This document shows, piece after piece, positions 19,701-26,124 of a stretch of DNA of 31,782 nt. The stretch spans positions 1 through 31,782 of the forward strand of contig JAILQR010000093.1 in the NCBI GenBank assembly GCA_024698845.1, read 5' to 3'. The notes beneath the pieces are model-generated. The model saw only the letters and a list, made by a program, of their open reading frames with translations, did not search any database and was not told the DNA's origin. The DNA is from Bacilli bacterium (GTDB lineage Bacteria; Bacillota_I; Bacilli_A; RF39; UBA660). How positions within the stretch are numbered: the stretch's first letter is position 1; every line of letters starts with the position of its first letter. The position numbers were made by a program, and so were the translations under genes.

Positions 19701-21696
19701 TAATCGCATTCATGTTAACATTTATTTTTGCTGGAACATTACCTTCAACATATACTCTTATAAATTTCTTTCCACTAATTTCTAATTCTTCAAAGAATGA
19801 AGCATTAGGGACATCTAAGTCTTGAATATCAATAATTTCGTTTGGAACTTCTATTAAGAAATATCCACCTTTACTCCACGAAGAATATCCTGTTTGACCA
19901 CCATTTTTTTCAATATATAGTGTCATTGGTATACTTGATTCATGTGAGTTTCTTTCATAGTTAGATTTATCAAATTCTAAATCTGCAAATGATTCTTCAA
20001 CAGTAAATACTGCTGATGATGTTCTAGGTATTGGAAGTGACCCAACTATTACATTTGGATCGCTATAAGCTTGTTGAGCATCAAATCCACCTTGAATAGT
20101 TCCATCTCTTTCAATAGAATCTTTGCTAAAGTTTGTAGCAATCTTATCAAGTTCAAATTCTCTTGTTAAGTAAACAGTCATTTGAACACTAGTTCCAGGA
20201 TCTAGTTCATTAGTTTCAACAATAATTCTATGAATGTCTTCATCAAAATTTAATGTTTTACAATTATTAGAACCATTAATGGCAAACAGCGTTTTTCCTG
20301 TTTCATAATTTTTTATTACTGCTTCTCCGCCATTTCTACTATACAGATCACCAAAACATACTCTAACAGTTTTATATTTAGCATAGTTTGTATATTCACC
20401 TAATCCGGTATCAGTATATACAGCTTTACCACCTAAATCTTTATCAATAACAGAACTAATCATATATCTTTGGTCAAATTTATATGTCCATGAAGGAATA
20501 TTAGAAACATTATCGTACTTAGCAATTATTCCTGATTTACTTACAAACCAGTTATTGACAGCATCAGACCATTCACCAATTCTAGATTCTGAATCATCTA
20601 AGAATCCATCCTCTGCAGGAACAAGTCCAGTAAACATATGTCTTCCATTAATAGTAACATGCGTACTATCAACAGTTTCTAATTCTTTATTTTTGAATCC
20701 TGTATGCCATGCCTCAGCATGAATAGTAGCTTCTTTTTGATAAATACTAGAATCATAAGGATATTCAACTCTTACATACCATACTGTATGTCTTCTATCG
20801 TATTTCTTAGTATCATACGCAGTCTTAGTAATAACTAAATCTTCTAGTTCAGCAGTCTTAACAGCTTCAAATGTTTGATTAGAAGCATTGTAATTAGTTA
20901 CTACATTTGATCCATTAGCCGAAACAGAAACACTCTTTGGATGCATTCCTTCTAAATCAGAAATACTACCAGATAAATATGATTTATAAAGTGGAGTTTG
21001 GTTATAAGATTCATAAGTATCAATTGTATATGTAACAATAAATGAACCTAGTACGCCGTCATCATCTATTGATTGAATATTTGTTTTAATATAGTTAGAA
21101 TATGAATCAACTACATAACTTATTTCTTTTCTAATATTAGTAGACTCACCAGTTATGTTATCAACAACAGTACCTGTTAAAATAACCTTATTTGTACCTA
21201 TAAATTTAGTTAAATCCTTTTCAACATCTGGTGATACATTTAAATAAAATAATGAAGAAATACCATTACCAGCATTTTGAAGAGTTATATCATGATAATC
21301 TTCATTATATACTGTAGTTGCAAAAATACTACTCTTAGGTAATGTACCTGATACTTTAACATTCGAATTATCAAATGAAATAGTTGCATTAGTTAAAGTA
21401 ACATCACCAAGGACTTTTAATTCAAAATATAATTTATCACTATACTTATTTTGAATAGTAGCACCACGATAACCTTCTGCATTACCATCATCATCTTCAT
21501 CACGCAAGAAGAATGCATCAAATGTTACGTAATTAGTACCACTAATACTTTCGTCTCCATCTTCTACTTTTACATAGTCCTTGTAGTTATATGGACTATT
21601 TTGAAAAGATATTTTTTTGCCACCTATAAAGCAAACCGCAAATAAAAAAACAGCAAGAATTCCCCATAAATTTTTGTTTCTAATTAACTTCTTCAT
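13735..21696 (-). CDS. Giant cell-surface adhesin-like protein B (2653 aa)
   Basis: It shares its whole plan with protein A. Signal segment with FLFAVCFIGGKK; N-terminal region (40-900) with a DEDDDGNAEG loop; four SpaA/Cna-B-like domains (about 920-1000, 1028-1102, 1330-1420, 1460-1558); beta-rich repeat region (1565-2130) with VIIYKVNSDSSVEWIKQY; InlB-like repeat (2146-2240); five MucBP-type repeats (2243-2594); a short proline/glutamate stalk (EEEPTPSITPEVPIVPP); then NPITLDD, a transmembrane helix and RKRRK. The stretch from NPITLDD through IMLYVGIFAVATLS is identical in A and B, while the region around 1110-1300 differs strongly. B has one MucBP unit fewer but a proline stalk. It is presumably wall- or membrane-anchored and adhesive, inferred from domains only. 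It is the gene nearest the right end of the element and has its own promoter and terminator. Confidence 0.93.
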   Translation of the reverse strand: MKKLIRNKNLWGILAVFLFAVCFIGGKKISFQNSPYNYKDYVKVEDGDESISGTNYVTFDAFFLRDEDDDGNAEGYRGATIQNKYSDKLYFELKVLGDVTLTNATISFDNSNVKVSGTLPKSSIFATTVYNEDYHDITLQNAGNGISSLFYLNVSPDVEKDLTKFIGTNKVILTGTVVDNITGESTNIRKEISYVVDSYSNYIKTNIQSIDDDGVLGSFIVTYTIDTYESYNQTPLYKSYLSGSISDLEGMHPKSVSVSANGSNVVTNYNASNQTFEAVKTAELEDLVITKTAYDTKKYDRRHTVWYVRVEYPYDSSIYQKEATIHAEAWHTGFKNKELETVDSTHVTINGRHMFTGLVPAEDGFLDDSESRIGEWSDAVNNWFVSKSGIIAKYDNVSNIPSWTYKFDQRYMISSVIDKDLGGKAVYTDTGLGEYTNYAKYKTVRVCFGDLYSRNGGEAVIKNYETGKTLFAINGSNNCKTLNFDEDIHRIIVETNELDPGTSVQMTVYLTREFELDKIATNFSKDSIERDGTIQGGFDAQQAYSDPNVIVGSLPIPRTSSAVFTVEESFADLEFDKSNYERNSHESSIPMTLYIEKNGGQTGYSSWSKGGYFLIEVPNEIIDIQDLDVPNASFFEELEISGKKFIRVYVEGNVPAKINVNMNAIIDPKSSTFTGTFHLYAKNLELTQYRDTNTDIYDVDIDGVLNEKVAYDTRAVRFIAPNEVITGTIIKNYDDKGSETISPLIANLNPLRGTNQADIELYVLNNSESNVKNLSIIGKVAYVGNTYQIGEGDLGTEFDTYMSGPIVVPAALQGDVTVLYSEKADPTSDQSDLSNGWTTSPSDYQNVKSYMIIFDGDYELEVGQEVDFSYPITTPETTENLNKYSYFTHGAYFDYITEAGLYSSEVSGGKLGVRLSRLYDAEFDLMKIYSDDVIVPGGVFILSDEDGNQRSVVFDSNGYARVNSLYVDTYYTLSQVSAYPGYSITTDKSFEMSNENEDVLYFSNYGFSDWDYGATRDLVRVRVDQEVLYKLDLNHFNSSTNEGIPNAIYKITGPNHENGTNVRTDANGHAYLDNLVVDKTYKAEVVLNEGYPEVKDFEFKVSRDASTHNLRLTSRQLPKITNYCSPTVNFSEYTWYSDHSEFYLNTTRTSGSSEMQQNCNYVLDLLNYENAYRVDFDSSLYDAWGDSSANSSLTWAISSNMNPMAAPYAIELNKDKAPTYSTTISQKASLTQAMGGGQEGEIMRDIVGGRQYNVFLQYHRSGTTSRPYFNTYIRIYPVNGKKELVATTAVSNLANDDNNKVIQSLENYDVSDIERPILDLDIPNIQIQKSVLNIKKVDATNNNPLAGAQFKISGPGFASPRYVTTDESGNASIELFQSFSGNYWNLGLDDDYPLTNIYTVQEVSAPKGYTIDPKEIKFTIDKEIDNSGDVSSSTIKYSTGNTFKETSYENGVYNAVMDDYPLFKVTKKDAETQNVLPNTYYVIYSIDDDGNKTPATDINNNYIGDKINIDGEDYYIVKTNENGEITLALKAGRYVLKEIQAADDKYDISDQETYFSIGEGKNYQAKGITFIKASEVFDGATRYNSGMRMLQTNDGGYLTSNLVDNVLSVTKYDSNFNVEWTKDIPCGYYENYMYTYHDDPERVYYTEPSFNSYTSDSSVDMLENDKGYYFAISPMQVVLVEKETGNTIYDTAASYPNSIKTYHYASTGFTPYSTDPTAWNSYENISQNYPYYVKEGDTENYYSFSGSLYVNYIMSYPVFDVGAKGVAGLSFLDGQYYRIYRSDGTVVPVGRTSDYIVYKFDNTGKLVDGYYILDKLEQGIIDYAAANNVELPSNFGLNGSSLHRDAINYLDDGSVAMLINVYTGGHSSRNNSMYFHAKFDKDGNLEFVTPMGVNGYSDESGTQRNGTNYARVYDDGSASLATYQKVKYTDSQSPNPLFNTADQQFTFPEEPGHDGEANSALSVLEHNASGKLVNVVELQDSNTNKLEKFDTTLDFYNVKHFKDLYFFSKTEDGGYIAALENDNFYNDLDREVILKSGEKFVLENTPSVIIYKVNSDSSVEWIKQYAYPYSNQTGFIYESNLSNDKFGILLDASTPTIRKIGEELPYNVLNTDRNSTMMIAEFKIDDEVIPETPSQVALELFNTRKVFEVTAESNGFGTFTISSGNNILYDGTDPGTVENVKYGDTTVNEVKVTPNAGYYISSITINDNKIDFSVDENGVAILDPIENVTENKHIYVTFKLGDSKVIVHHYLDGTTTRIAGDDILAGQIGSDYITEPKITGQYDLVKDDNGEYVIPSNYKGLFGQSNIEVTYYYIDQAQLRVNYYLENTDTPLSPSKTETKPRGSSYVTEPIFIALYELVSVDGIEDGILNVPLTEITYYYARGNKALVVTNYVDIESNEPLSDPTYDYYDYNEEYSTTPLDPTPTNYVLVSSQGNTYGIATEDITEVTYFYRIKKGIVTTKYIDIDNENNVVDPKVDEYSYGSTYTTSEPTNLPAYYVLTETPDNATGPVDRDNIVVEYRYRKPKGTVVVKYVDKDSYLDIADYVQQELYYGETYTSTPLAEIPEGYKLYMEPTNKSVLVEAESTTIIYVYAKEGTPEEEPTPSITPEVPIVPPKNDEISNPITLDDIMLYVGIFAVATLSIASVVVLRKRRK

Positions 21697-21718
21697 ATTC
21701 TAGACTCCCTCTAGTATA

Positions 21719-21747
21719 ATTTTAACTTTTGTGTCTATTTTTGTCAA
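21719..21747 (-). promoter_or_regulatory. Promoter of giant gene B
   Basis: TTGACA (rc of 21742-21747), 17 bases, TAAAAT (rc of 21719-21724), followed by TATACTAGAGGGAG and a short leader to ATG 21696. It is nearly the same signal as before giant gene A. In an excised circle this promoter would lie directly downstream of the recombinase gene. Confidence 0.75.
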
Positions 21748-21822
21748 CGAAATAACCATTATTTATAAAGGCTCTTGAAATATTTTTAGAAAATTGAAAT
21801 GATAATAGATAAGGCATAAAAA

Positions 21823-21840
21823 ATGTGGATAACCCCACAT
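21823..21840. terminator. Terminator just inside the right end of the element
   Basis: Stem ATGTGG/CCACAT with T runs on both sides, so it can work in either direction. In the integrated state it stops transcription coming from the split lipoprotein gene before giant gene B. In a circle it would lie behind the recombinase, within its extended reading frame. Confidence 0.8.
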
Positions 21841-21850
21841 AATTTTTTTG

Positions 21851-21880
21851 ATAACTTTTCTGTGCCTATACATAGACACC
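21851..21880. other. Right attachment site of the element (hybrid attP/attB)
   Basis: Element half ATAACTTTTCTGTGCCTAT (21851-21869), crossover AC (21870-21871; GT on the minus strand), host half ATAGACACC (21872-21880). Together with the left site it gives attP = two 19-bp inverted arms (18 matches) around GT, and attB = GGTGTCTAT-GT-AATAACACC, an imperfect dyad with GGTGT/ACACC arms. Confidence 0.88.
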
Positions 21881-22144
21881 GTCTTCATTTTTTAAAATTA
21901 TTTGTCTATGTTTATTATCTAAATTACTCAGTTCAACTCTATAAAATTTATCTTTTTTATAAAGGACGTTCAAATCATAATTATATTCTTCTTCGTCTCC
22001 ATAAATTTTCATATTGGCTAAAAGTTCATAACTATTAGAGTTATTAACATCATCACTAAAAGATTTAGTTACACTACTTATATCACTTTTAGTGCACCCA
22101 GTAATAAAAATAACAGTTATTAACAATACTATTATCTTTTTCAT
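21866..22144 (-). pseudogene. Interrupted lipoprotein gene, 5' part
   Basis: It encodes a lipoprotein signal with lipobox ITGC (Cys17) and the first part of a beta-rich domain (YELLANMKIYGDEEEYNYD, RVELSNLDNKHRQIILKNE), ending GVYV where the element begins. The next codon in the element is TAG, so in the integrated state a 92-residue truncated lipoprotein could be made. Joined to 2964-3704 the frame continues GVYV-ITPSLNKSFKF without a missing or extra base, giving 338 residues. An AAAGGAAAGTG ribosome site precedes ATG 22144. The partner or function of the intact protein is not known; similarity in style to LolA-fold/GerS lipoproteins is an inference. Confidence 0.87.
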
Positions 22145-22253
22145 GTATAAATCACTTTCCTTTTCATAATAAAATATACTTTATATATTTAATATTTATG
22201 AATGTATAATTCATAAAAAATAGTAAATAATACTATCAGAAAGGAATGTATAC

Positions 22254-22493
22254 ATGATAACAATACAAAAAATAGCGCTATTTTTTACGATTATTGGAGC
22301 TTTAAACTGGGGATGTATAGGATTTCTAGATTTTAACTTTGTATCATCTATATTCTCAGCTAATGGTGCTATATCAAATGTCATTTATTCTCTAGTTGGT
22401 TTATGTGGACTTATCAACATTGGTTTACTATTAACTGACTTAGAGCATGATGATCATGAGGATGTTCACACAAGAAAAAGAGTAACTCGCTAA
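22254..22493 (+). CDS. DUF378 family small membrane protein (YuzA-like)
   Basis: The 79-residue protein has two transmembrane helices (about 6-27 and 40-62) and the family hallmark IIGALNWGCIGFLDFN in the first, followed by VIYSLVGLCGL in the second. A polar His/Asp-rich tail (HDDHEDVHTRKR) is cytoplasmic if the N-in topology holds. DUF378 proteins are widespread in Bacilli and have no defined function. AGAAAGGAATG gives the ribosome site. It is the only plus-strand gene in the middle of the window, divergent from the split lipoprotein gene and convergent with cdaR. Confidence 0.9.
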   Translation: MITIQKIALFFTIIGALNWGCIGFLDFNFVSSIFSANGAISNVIYSLVGLCGLINIGLLLTDLEHDDHEDVHTRKRVTR

Positions 22494-22509
22494 TGAGTTA
22501 CTCTTTTTT
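22475..22509. terminator. Bidirectional terminator between the DUF378 gene and cdaR
   Basis: Stem AAAGAGTAACTC/GAGTTACTCTTT, 6-base loop, with A run before and T run after, so it serves both converging genes. It overlaps the DUF378 stop. Confidence 0.92.
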
Positions 22510-22510
22510 A

Positions 22511-23884
22511 TTAACCATTACTAATTTTAATACCTATTGTATTACTTACAACATATGATAATCTTGGATCACTATTATCGATCTTAACATCAACATCATA
22601 GTCTCCAGCAGAATACTTACTTAAATCAATGTAAGCATTAATATCTTCAGGTTTAAGGTTATCAATAACTGATTGAACACCTTTAACTTGGATAACAATA
22701 TTACTATTTGTTGTAGCATTAGCAACAAGTCCTGATCCTAAATTCTTAGGAGTTACAGTATCCGGTTTAATTTCGATTGTTTTTTGTTTTTCATCATCGA
22801 ATGAAAGTGTAATAGTTGCCATATCTGCACTCATGTATTTAACACCTTGAGGTTTACTTAGAGATACAGTATATGATTTAGAATCATTACCACCTTGTCC
22901 AGAAACATTAACTGTCACAGGAACATTTTTAATGTTAGCTAGACTATCTTTATCTCCATAGACTTCAATAGAATATGATTCACTATTATTAATTAATATT
23001 TTAGAAATAGCCTTACCAGTTAATAATTTACCAGTTGTTCTAACACTTACTGGAACAGTAACACTATAAGTATCAAGTTTAATAGTAGCGTTTAAGCTTC
23101 CAGGAACTATTTCAACATCATCAATTATTTTACCTTTAGAGTCATATGCAACTAGAGGTATATTTTCAAGTTCATAAGAACCAGCTTCTTTTAACTCACT
23201 ATTGCTTAAATCAATTAAAGCTTTAACTGATGCTATTTCATTTAATCTTTCCTCACTACCTTTAACAACTACTTCAGATTTAGATAATTCTACACTATTA
23301 ACACTAAGTTTAGAATTTAATTTCTTAACATTTAATAGTTCATAGCTAACAGTAGATAAACTACTGATTTTATCCTTGATTCTGATATTAGCATAAGTAG
23401 GATTTAATTTATATGATAAAGATGAAATAGATTTAGTATAAGTAAGTTTTACTTTATGAGACATATTACTAGGTTGATAATCAGTTAAATCAAGAATTAC
23501 TTCATGTTCTCCTAATTGTTTAGCTAAGTAAATATCACTTTTACGACCTGTTAAAACCATATCTACAGTTTTAGGTGCACCTTCAACAACATATGCTTCA
23601 TCATTATATTTAACAACTACTGGAATGTTAGTAATAACTTCAGCATCATTTTCTACCAAATTAATTACTTTAGAATCAATTAAGAAGAACATTATTATAG
23701 CTAAAGCTAAAGATGCGTATACTAAGAACTTAGGTCTATTAATAAGTCTGTTTAAATAACTTTTACCTTTAATTTTTTCATTAATATTATATATAAATCT
23801 ACTAATCGGAGTAATAATAATCTTGTCTAATAATTTATATATAGATTTAAAGAAAGCAATAACTATATTAAGCACCTTATTCAT
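22511..23884 (-). CDS. cdaR: CdaR, YbbR-domain regulator of diadenylate cyclase
   Basis: From the chosen ATG at 23884 the protein has 457 residues. A helical N-terminus and one transmembrane segment (FLVYASLALAIIMFFLIDS) are followed by tandem YbbR domains of about 80 residues each outside the membrane, recognisable by repeated IPVVVKYNDEAYVVEGAPKTVDMVLTG-like openings (shown here in two motifs: IPVVVKYNDEAYVV and GAPKTVDMVLTG) and the closing IDLSKYSAGDYDV. In Bacilli CdaR binds CdaA and modulates c-di-AMP synthesis. The gene overlaps the end of cdaA by 8 bases (ATGAATAA), indicating translational coupling; a longer frame from 23920 would overlap by 44 bases and is less likely. The usual third gene, glmM, does not follow; a convergent DUF378 gene does. 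Confidence 0.92.
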   Translation of the reverse strand: MNKVLNIVIAFFKSIYKLLDKIIITPISRFIYNINEKIKGKSYLNRLINRPKFLVYASLALAIIMFFLIDSKVINLVENDAEVITNIPVVVKYNDEAYVVEGAPKTVDMVLTGRKSDIYLAKQLGEHEVILDLTDYQPSNMSHKVKLTYTKSISSLSYKLNPTYANIRIKDKISSLSTVSYELLNVKKLNSKLSVNSVELSKSEVVVKGSEERLNEIASVKALIDLSNSELKEAGSYELENIPLVAYDSKGKIIDDVEIVPGSLNATIKLDTYSVTVPVSVRTTGKLLTGKAISKILINNSESYSIEVYGDKDSLANIKNVPVTVNVSGQGGNDSKSYTVSLSKPQGVKYMSADMATITLSFDDEKQKTIEIKPDTVTPKNLGSGLVANATTNSNIVIQVKGVQSVIDNLKPEDINAYIDLSKYSAGDYDVDVKIDNSDPRLSYVVSNTIGIKISNG

Positions 23885-24698
23885 TAGAATCTTCACCGCC
23901 TTCTTTATCATCAGCTTCATAGAAGATTTCAGCTTTTGGACTTAATTCTTCTATTAGAGCCATTCTAAATTCATCAAGTGTTAAATTATAATTTAGTGCC
24001 CCATCACAAGCTATAGATAAACGTCCATTTTCTTCTGAAACAACTAATGCTAAAGCATCAGATTCTTCAGCTATACCAAGAGCAGCTCTATGTCTTGTAC
24101 CAAGTCTTTTATTAAGTGATGGATCCATGCTAGTTTTAAATACAACACCAGCACAAGTAATTCTGTCTCCTTGAATAATTACACCACCATCATGTAGTGG
24201 AGCATTTGGGAAGAATATTGTTTCTAATAAGTCATCAGATAAATCTGCATAAACTTTTGTAGCTGGATCAATATATTCTTGAAGTGATACTTCTCTTTCA
24301 ATAACAATTAAAGCACCAATTCTGTTTCTTTTTAAATATTCAACAGCTTTCATTATTTCAAATACAACATGTTCTCTTTCATCAACTGTTAAGATTTTAT
24401 GTCTTCCTAAAAGTTGAGTTCTACCAATAGTTTCTAAAACACTACGTATTTCAGGTTGGAATATAACAATGATTGCAAGTGGTCCCCACTGTACAACATA
24501 TTCTAGTAATATACCAACAGTGTATAAGTTAAGTAGATTACTTAATAATTTAAAGAATAATATAATAATTACACCTTTAAATATTAAAATCATCTTTGTG
24601 TTATTTTTAATATTTTTAAGTATGTAGTAGAAAACAAGCCATACTACACAAATATCAACAACTTTAGTAAAAATAGTCCAAACCATTGACCATGACAT
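23877..24698 (-). CDS. cdaA: Diadenylate cyclase CdaA (c-di-AMP synthase)
   Basis: The 273-residue protein has three N-terminal transmembrane helices (about 7-27, 33-53, 60-80) and a DisA_N-type DAC domain (about 95-260). The catalytic motifs are intact: DGGVIIQGDRI (DGA-type loop) and GTRHRAALGI (RHR motif), which bind ATP and the metal in the condensation of two ATP to c-di-AMP. The product controls potassium and osmolyte transport and wall homeostasis in Bacillota. ATG 24698 lies behind AAGGATGTGAG; a GTG three codons earlier would overlap that site and is rejected. A TGC-extended TATAAT (24728-24736) lies 30 bases upstream. It forms an operon with cdaR. Confidence 0.96.
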   Translation of the reverse strand: MSWSMVWTIFTKVVDICVVWLVFYYILKNIKNNTKMILIFKGVIIILFFKLLSNLLNLYTVGILLEYVVQWGPLAIIVIFQPEIRSVLETIGRTQLLGRHKILTVDEREHVVFEIMKAVEYLKRNRIGALIVIEREVSLQEYIDPATKVYADLSDDLLETIFFPNAPLHDGGVIIQGDRITCAGVVFKTSMDPSLNKRLGTRHRAALGIAEESDALALVVSEENGRLSIACDGALNYNLTLDEFRMALIEELSPKAEIFYEADDKEGGEDSNE

Positions 24699-24727
24699 TT
24701 TACTCACATCCTTATTCTTGTTTTTTA

Positions 24728-24736
24728 ATTATAGCA
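24728..24736 (-). promoter_or_regulatory. Promoter -10 region of cdaA-cdaR
   Basis: TGCTATAAT on the minus strand (extended -10); the -35 region at 17 bases is poor (TAGATA), as is common for extended -10 promoters. Confidence 0.6.
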
Positions 24737-24783
24737 AATAATATAAAATTTATCTACCTTTTTATAATATAAAATAAATAAAA

Positions 24784-24810
24784 AAAGTAAGCGATTAACT
24801 CGCTTACTTT
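24784..24810 (-). terminator. Terminator of the DUF3048 operon
   Basis: Perfect 11-bp stem AAAGTAAGCGA/TCGCTTACTTT, 5-base loop, T run on the minus strand; it begins at the stop codon of the small membrane protein. Confidence 0.9.
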
Positions 24811-24995
24811 TATTCATTTGATGAGCTTATTACCATTTCTTCTGGATTACTAGCAGATGCAACATTATTGTTATTTGAACCATCGGCATCTTTCTTTTCC
24901 TTCTTTGTATAACCGATTAAAGAAATACCAAAGAATATAGCTAGTATAATAAATAACCAATAATAATTAGTTAAAAATTTAAGAAAATTTAACAT
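24810..24995 (-). CDS. Small single-pass membrane protein, unknown function
   Basis: The 61-residue protein has one transmembrane helix (YYWLFIILAIFFGISLIGY, about 11-29) followed by KKEKKDADG and a Ser/Asn-rich tail (NNNNVASASNPEE). ATG 24995 follows AAAGGGA by a good distance; the TTG just before it is rejected. The gene starts 14 bases after the DUF3048 gene and shares its terminator, so the two are co-transcribed. I know no family for it. Confidence 0.75.
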   Translation of the reverse strand: MLNFLKFLTNYYWLFIILAIFFGISLIGYTKKEKKDADGSNNNNVASASNPEEMVISSSNE

Positions 24996-25009
24996 CAAAT
25001 CATCCCTTT

Positions 25010-26089
25010 TTATTCAGCAATAGTAAGTTCTCTATCAGCTGGTTGAATTTGAATAAATGTATTACCGTCATTTACTTTTAATTCAGTACCATCTTCATAA
25101 GTATATTTTGTTTGAGCTGTTCTTGATTCTTTACTCCATTTAATAGGTACAGCATAACCTTCAGAAATATAATATCCTGTACCAGAACCGATATTATGAA
25201 TTTCTTGTCTTCCATTATATCCGTCTGGAGATACAATATTATTGTTTTTTACTTTATAAGTAATTATGTTTTTAAATGTATATTGATTTTTAGTAATGTA
25301 ATCAGTATGAGCTGTTCCATTTACAAATCTCTTATATACTTTATTTTCTGGATCATAAGTATAACTTGTTGTAGTTCCTTTTGAATAAGGAATTGTTATG
25401 TTATTAGCAATAATTGCTCCAGTCTTTTTATCAAGTTCTACAGATTTAGCACTATATTTTAGTAATCTTCCTACATTTTTATTAAGTTCTGTTCTCTTTT
25501 TACCAACACCATTTTTATTTAGTAATTCAGTATTAGTAAATAAAGTATGTTCTCTAGCTAGTCCTTTTGGATTCCATCTAATACCAGTTTTAGGAGCTTC
25601 AGCTTCAATTCTATCAATACCTAAATTACCGAAGTCTGCTCCAGCTTGTGGACTATATCCATTATGAACATAAATAGCATCATTTTCTTTAACATAGTCT
25701 AAATAATAATGTCTAGAACTTCTAACAGGTCCTATTTTATCAACTTGTTTATCAGATTCAAAAATAGCCATGTATCTTGTAATACCACCTTCAACTATCA
25801 TTTCGTAAATGATGTATGCATCTTGAAGTCCACTATGCATTTGTCTAGCAACTGCTAAATTATTAATCATAATAGCAAATGGTCTTTTATTTGAAGTAGT
25901 ATCAATTATATTAATTTTTTCCTCAACTTTAACTGGTTTACTTTCACCTTTTTTATTATTCTTTGACGAAGTATTTTCATTTTTATTTCCTCCGAATACA
26001 AAGAATAATGTAGTAGCTATAGCTAGTACAACTAAAACTAGTGCTATAAGCTTAACTTTTTTATTAACTTTTATTTTTCTTTTACTCAT
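25010..26089 (-). CDS. DUF3048 family exported protein (YerB-like)
   Basis: The protein has 359 residues. Basic N-terminus and one transmembrane helix (LIALVLVVLAIATTLFFVF, about 14-32), a low-complexity Lys/Asn/Ser linker (35-55), then the DUF3048 domain with RPFAIMINNLAVARQMHSGL, VEGGITRYMAIFES, KIGPVRSSRHYYLDY and IYVHNGYSPQAG, and the C-terminal half with QEIHNIGSGTGYYIS and GNTFIQIQP. The family (Bacillus YerB) is extracytoplasmic and of unknown activity; members are usually lipoproteins, but this one has no lipobox and is helix-anchored. AGGAGAA precedes the start. It is the first gene of a two-gene operon with its own extended -10 promoter. Confidence 0.93.
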   Translation of the reverse strand: MSKRKIKVNKKVKLIALVLVVLAIATTLFFVFGGNKNENTSSKNNKKGESKPVKVEEKINIIDTTSNKRPFAIMINNLAVARQMHSGLQDAYIIYEMIVEGGITRYMAIFESDKQVDKIGPVRSSRHYYLDYVKENDAIYVHNGYSPQAGADFGNLGIDRIEAEAPKTGIRWNPKGLAREHTLFTNTELLNKNGVGKKRTELNKNVGRLLKYSAKSVELDKKTGAIIANNITIPYSKGTTTSYTYDPENKVYKRFVNGTAHTDYITKNQYTFKNIITYKVKNNNIVSPDGYNGRQEIHNIGSGTGYYISEGYAVPIKWSKESRTAQTKYTYEDGTELKVNDGNTFIQIQPADRELTIAE

Positions 26090-26114
26090 GTCTAATTCTC
26101 CTAACTTATAAAAA

Positions 26115-26123
26115 ATTATAACA
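26115..26123 (-). promoter_or_regulatory. Promoter -10 region of the DUF3048 operon
   Basis: TGTTATAAT on the minus strand, 26 bases before the ATG and directly after the smpB terminator. The -35 is not recognisable. Confidence 0.6.
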
Positions 26124-26124
26124 T

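Larger units (their letters stand above)
3707..21870. mobile_element. 18.16-kb serine-recombinase element carrying two giant surface proteins
   Basis: The boundaries come from the split lipoprotein gene: the minus-strand text GGTGTCTAT-GT at the right end continues perfectly in frame with AATAACACC at the left end. The two junctions share CTATGTA in direct orientation, so recombination between them excises a circle. The element ends rejoined form a palindrome centred on GT. Contents, in minus-strand order: giant protein B, giant protein A, a possible 36-codon ORF, and the large serine recombinase whose gene ends on the left site. No phage, conjugation, replication or resistance genes are seen. 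A terminator sits just inside the right end. Whether the element moves between cells or only switches in place cannot be told from one sequence. Confidence 0.88.

Noticed and set aside
3704..21870. A prophage or conjugative element
   Set aside because: Apart from the recombinase there are no capsid, tail, lysis, relaxase or type IV secretion genes; the space is filled by the two giant surface proteins.
21823..22038. A 71-codon plus-strand reading frame across the right junction
   Set aside because: It runs antisense to the lipoprotein start and through the terminator, has no ribosome site and shows no family features.
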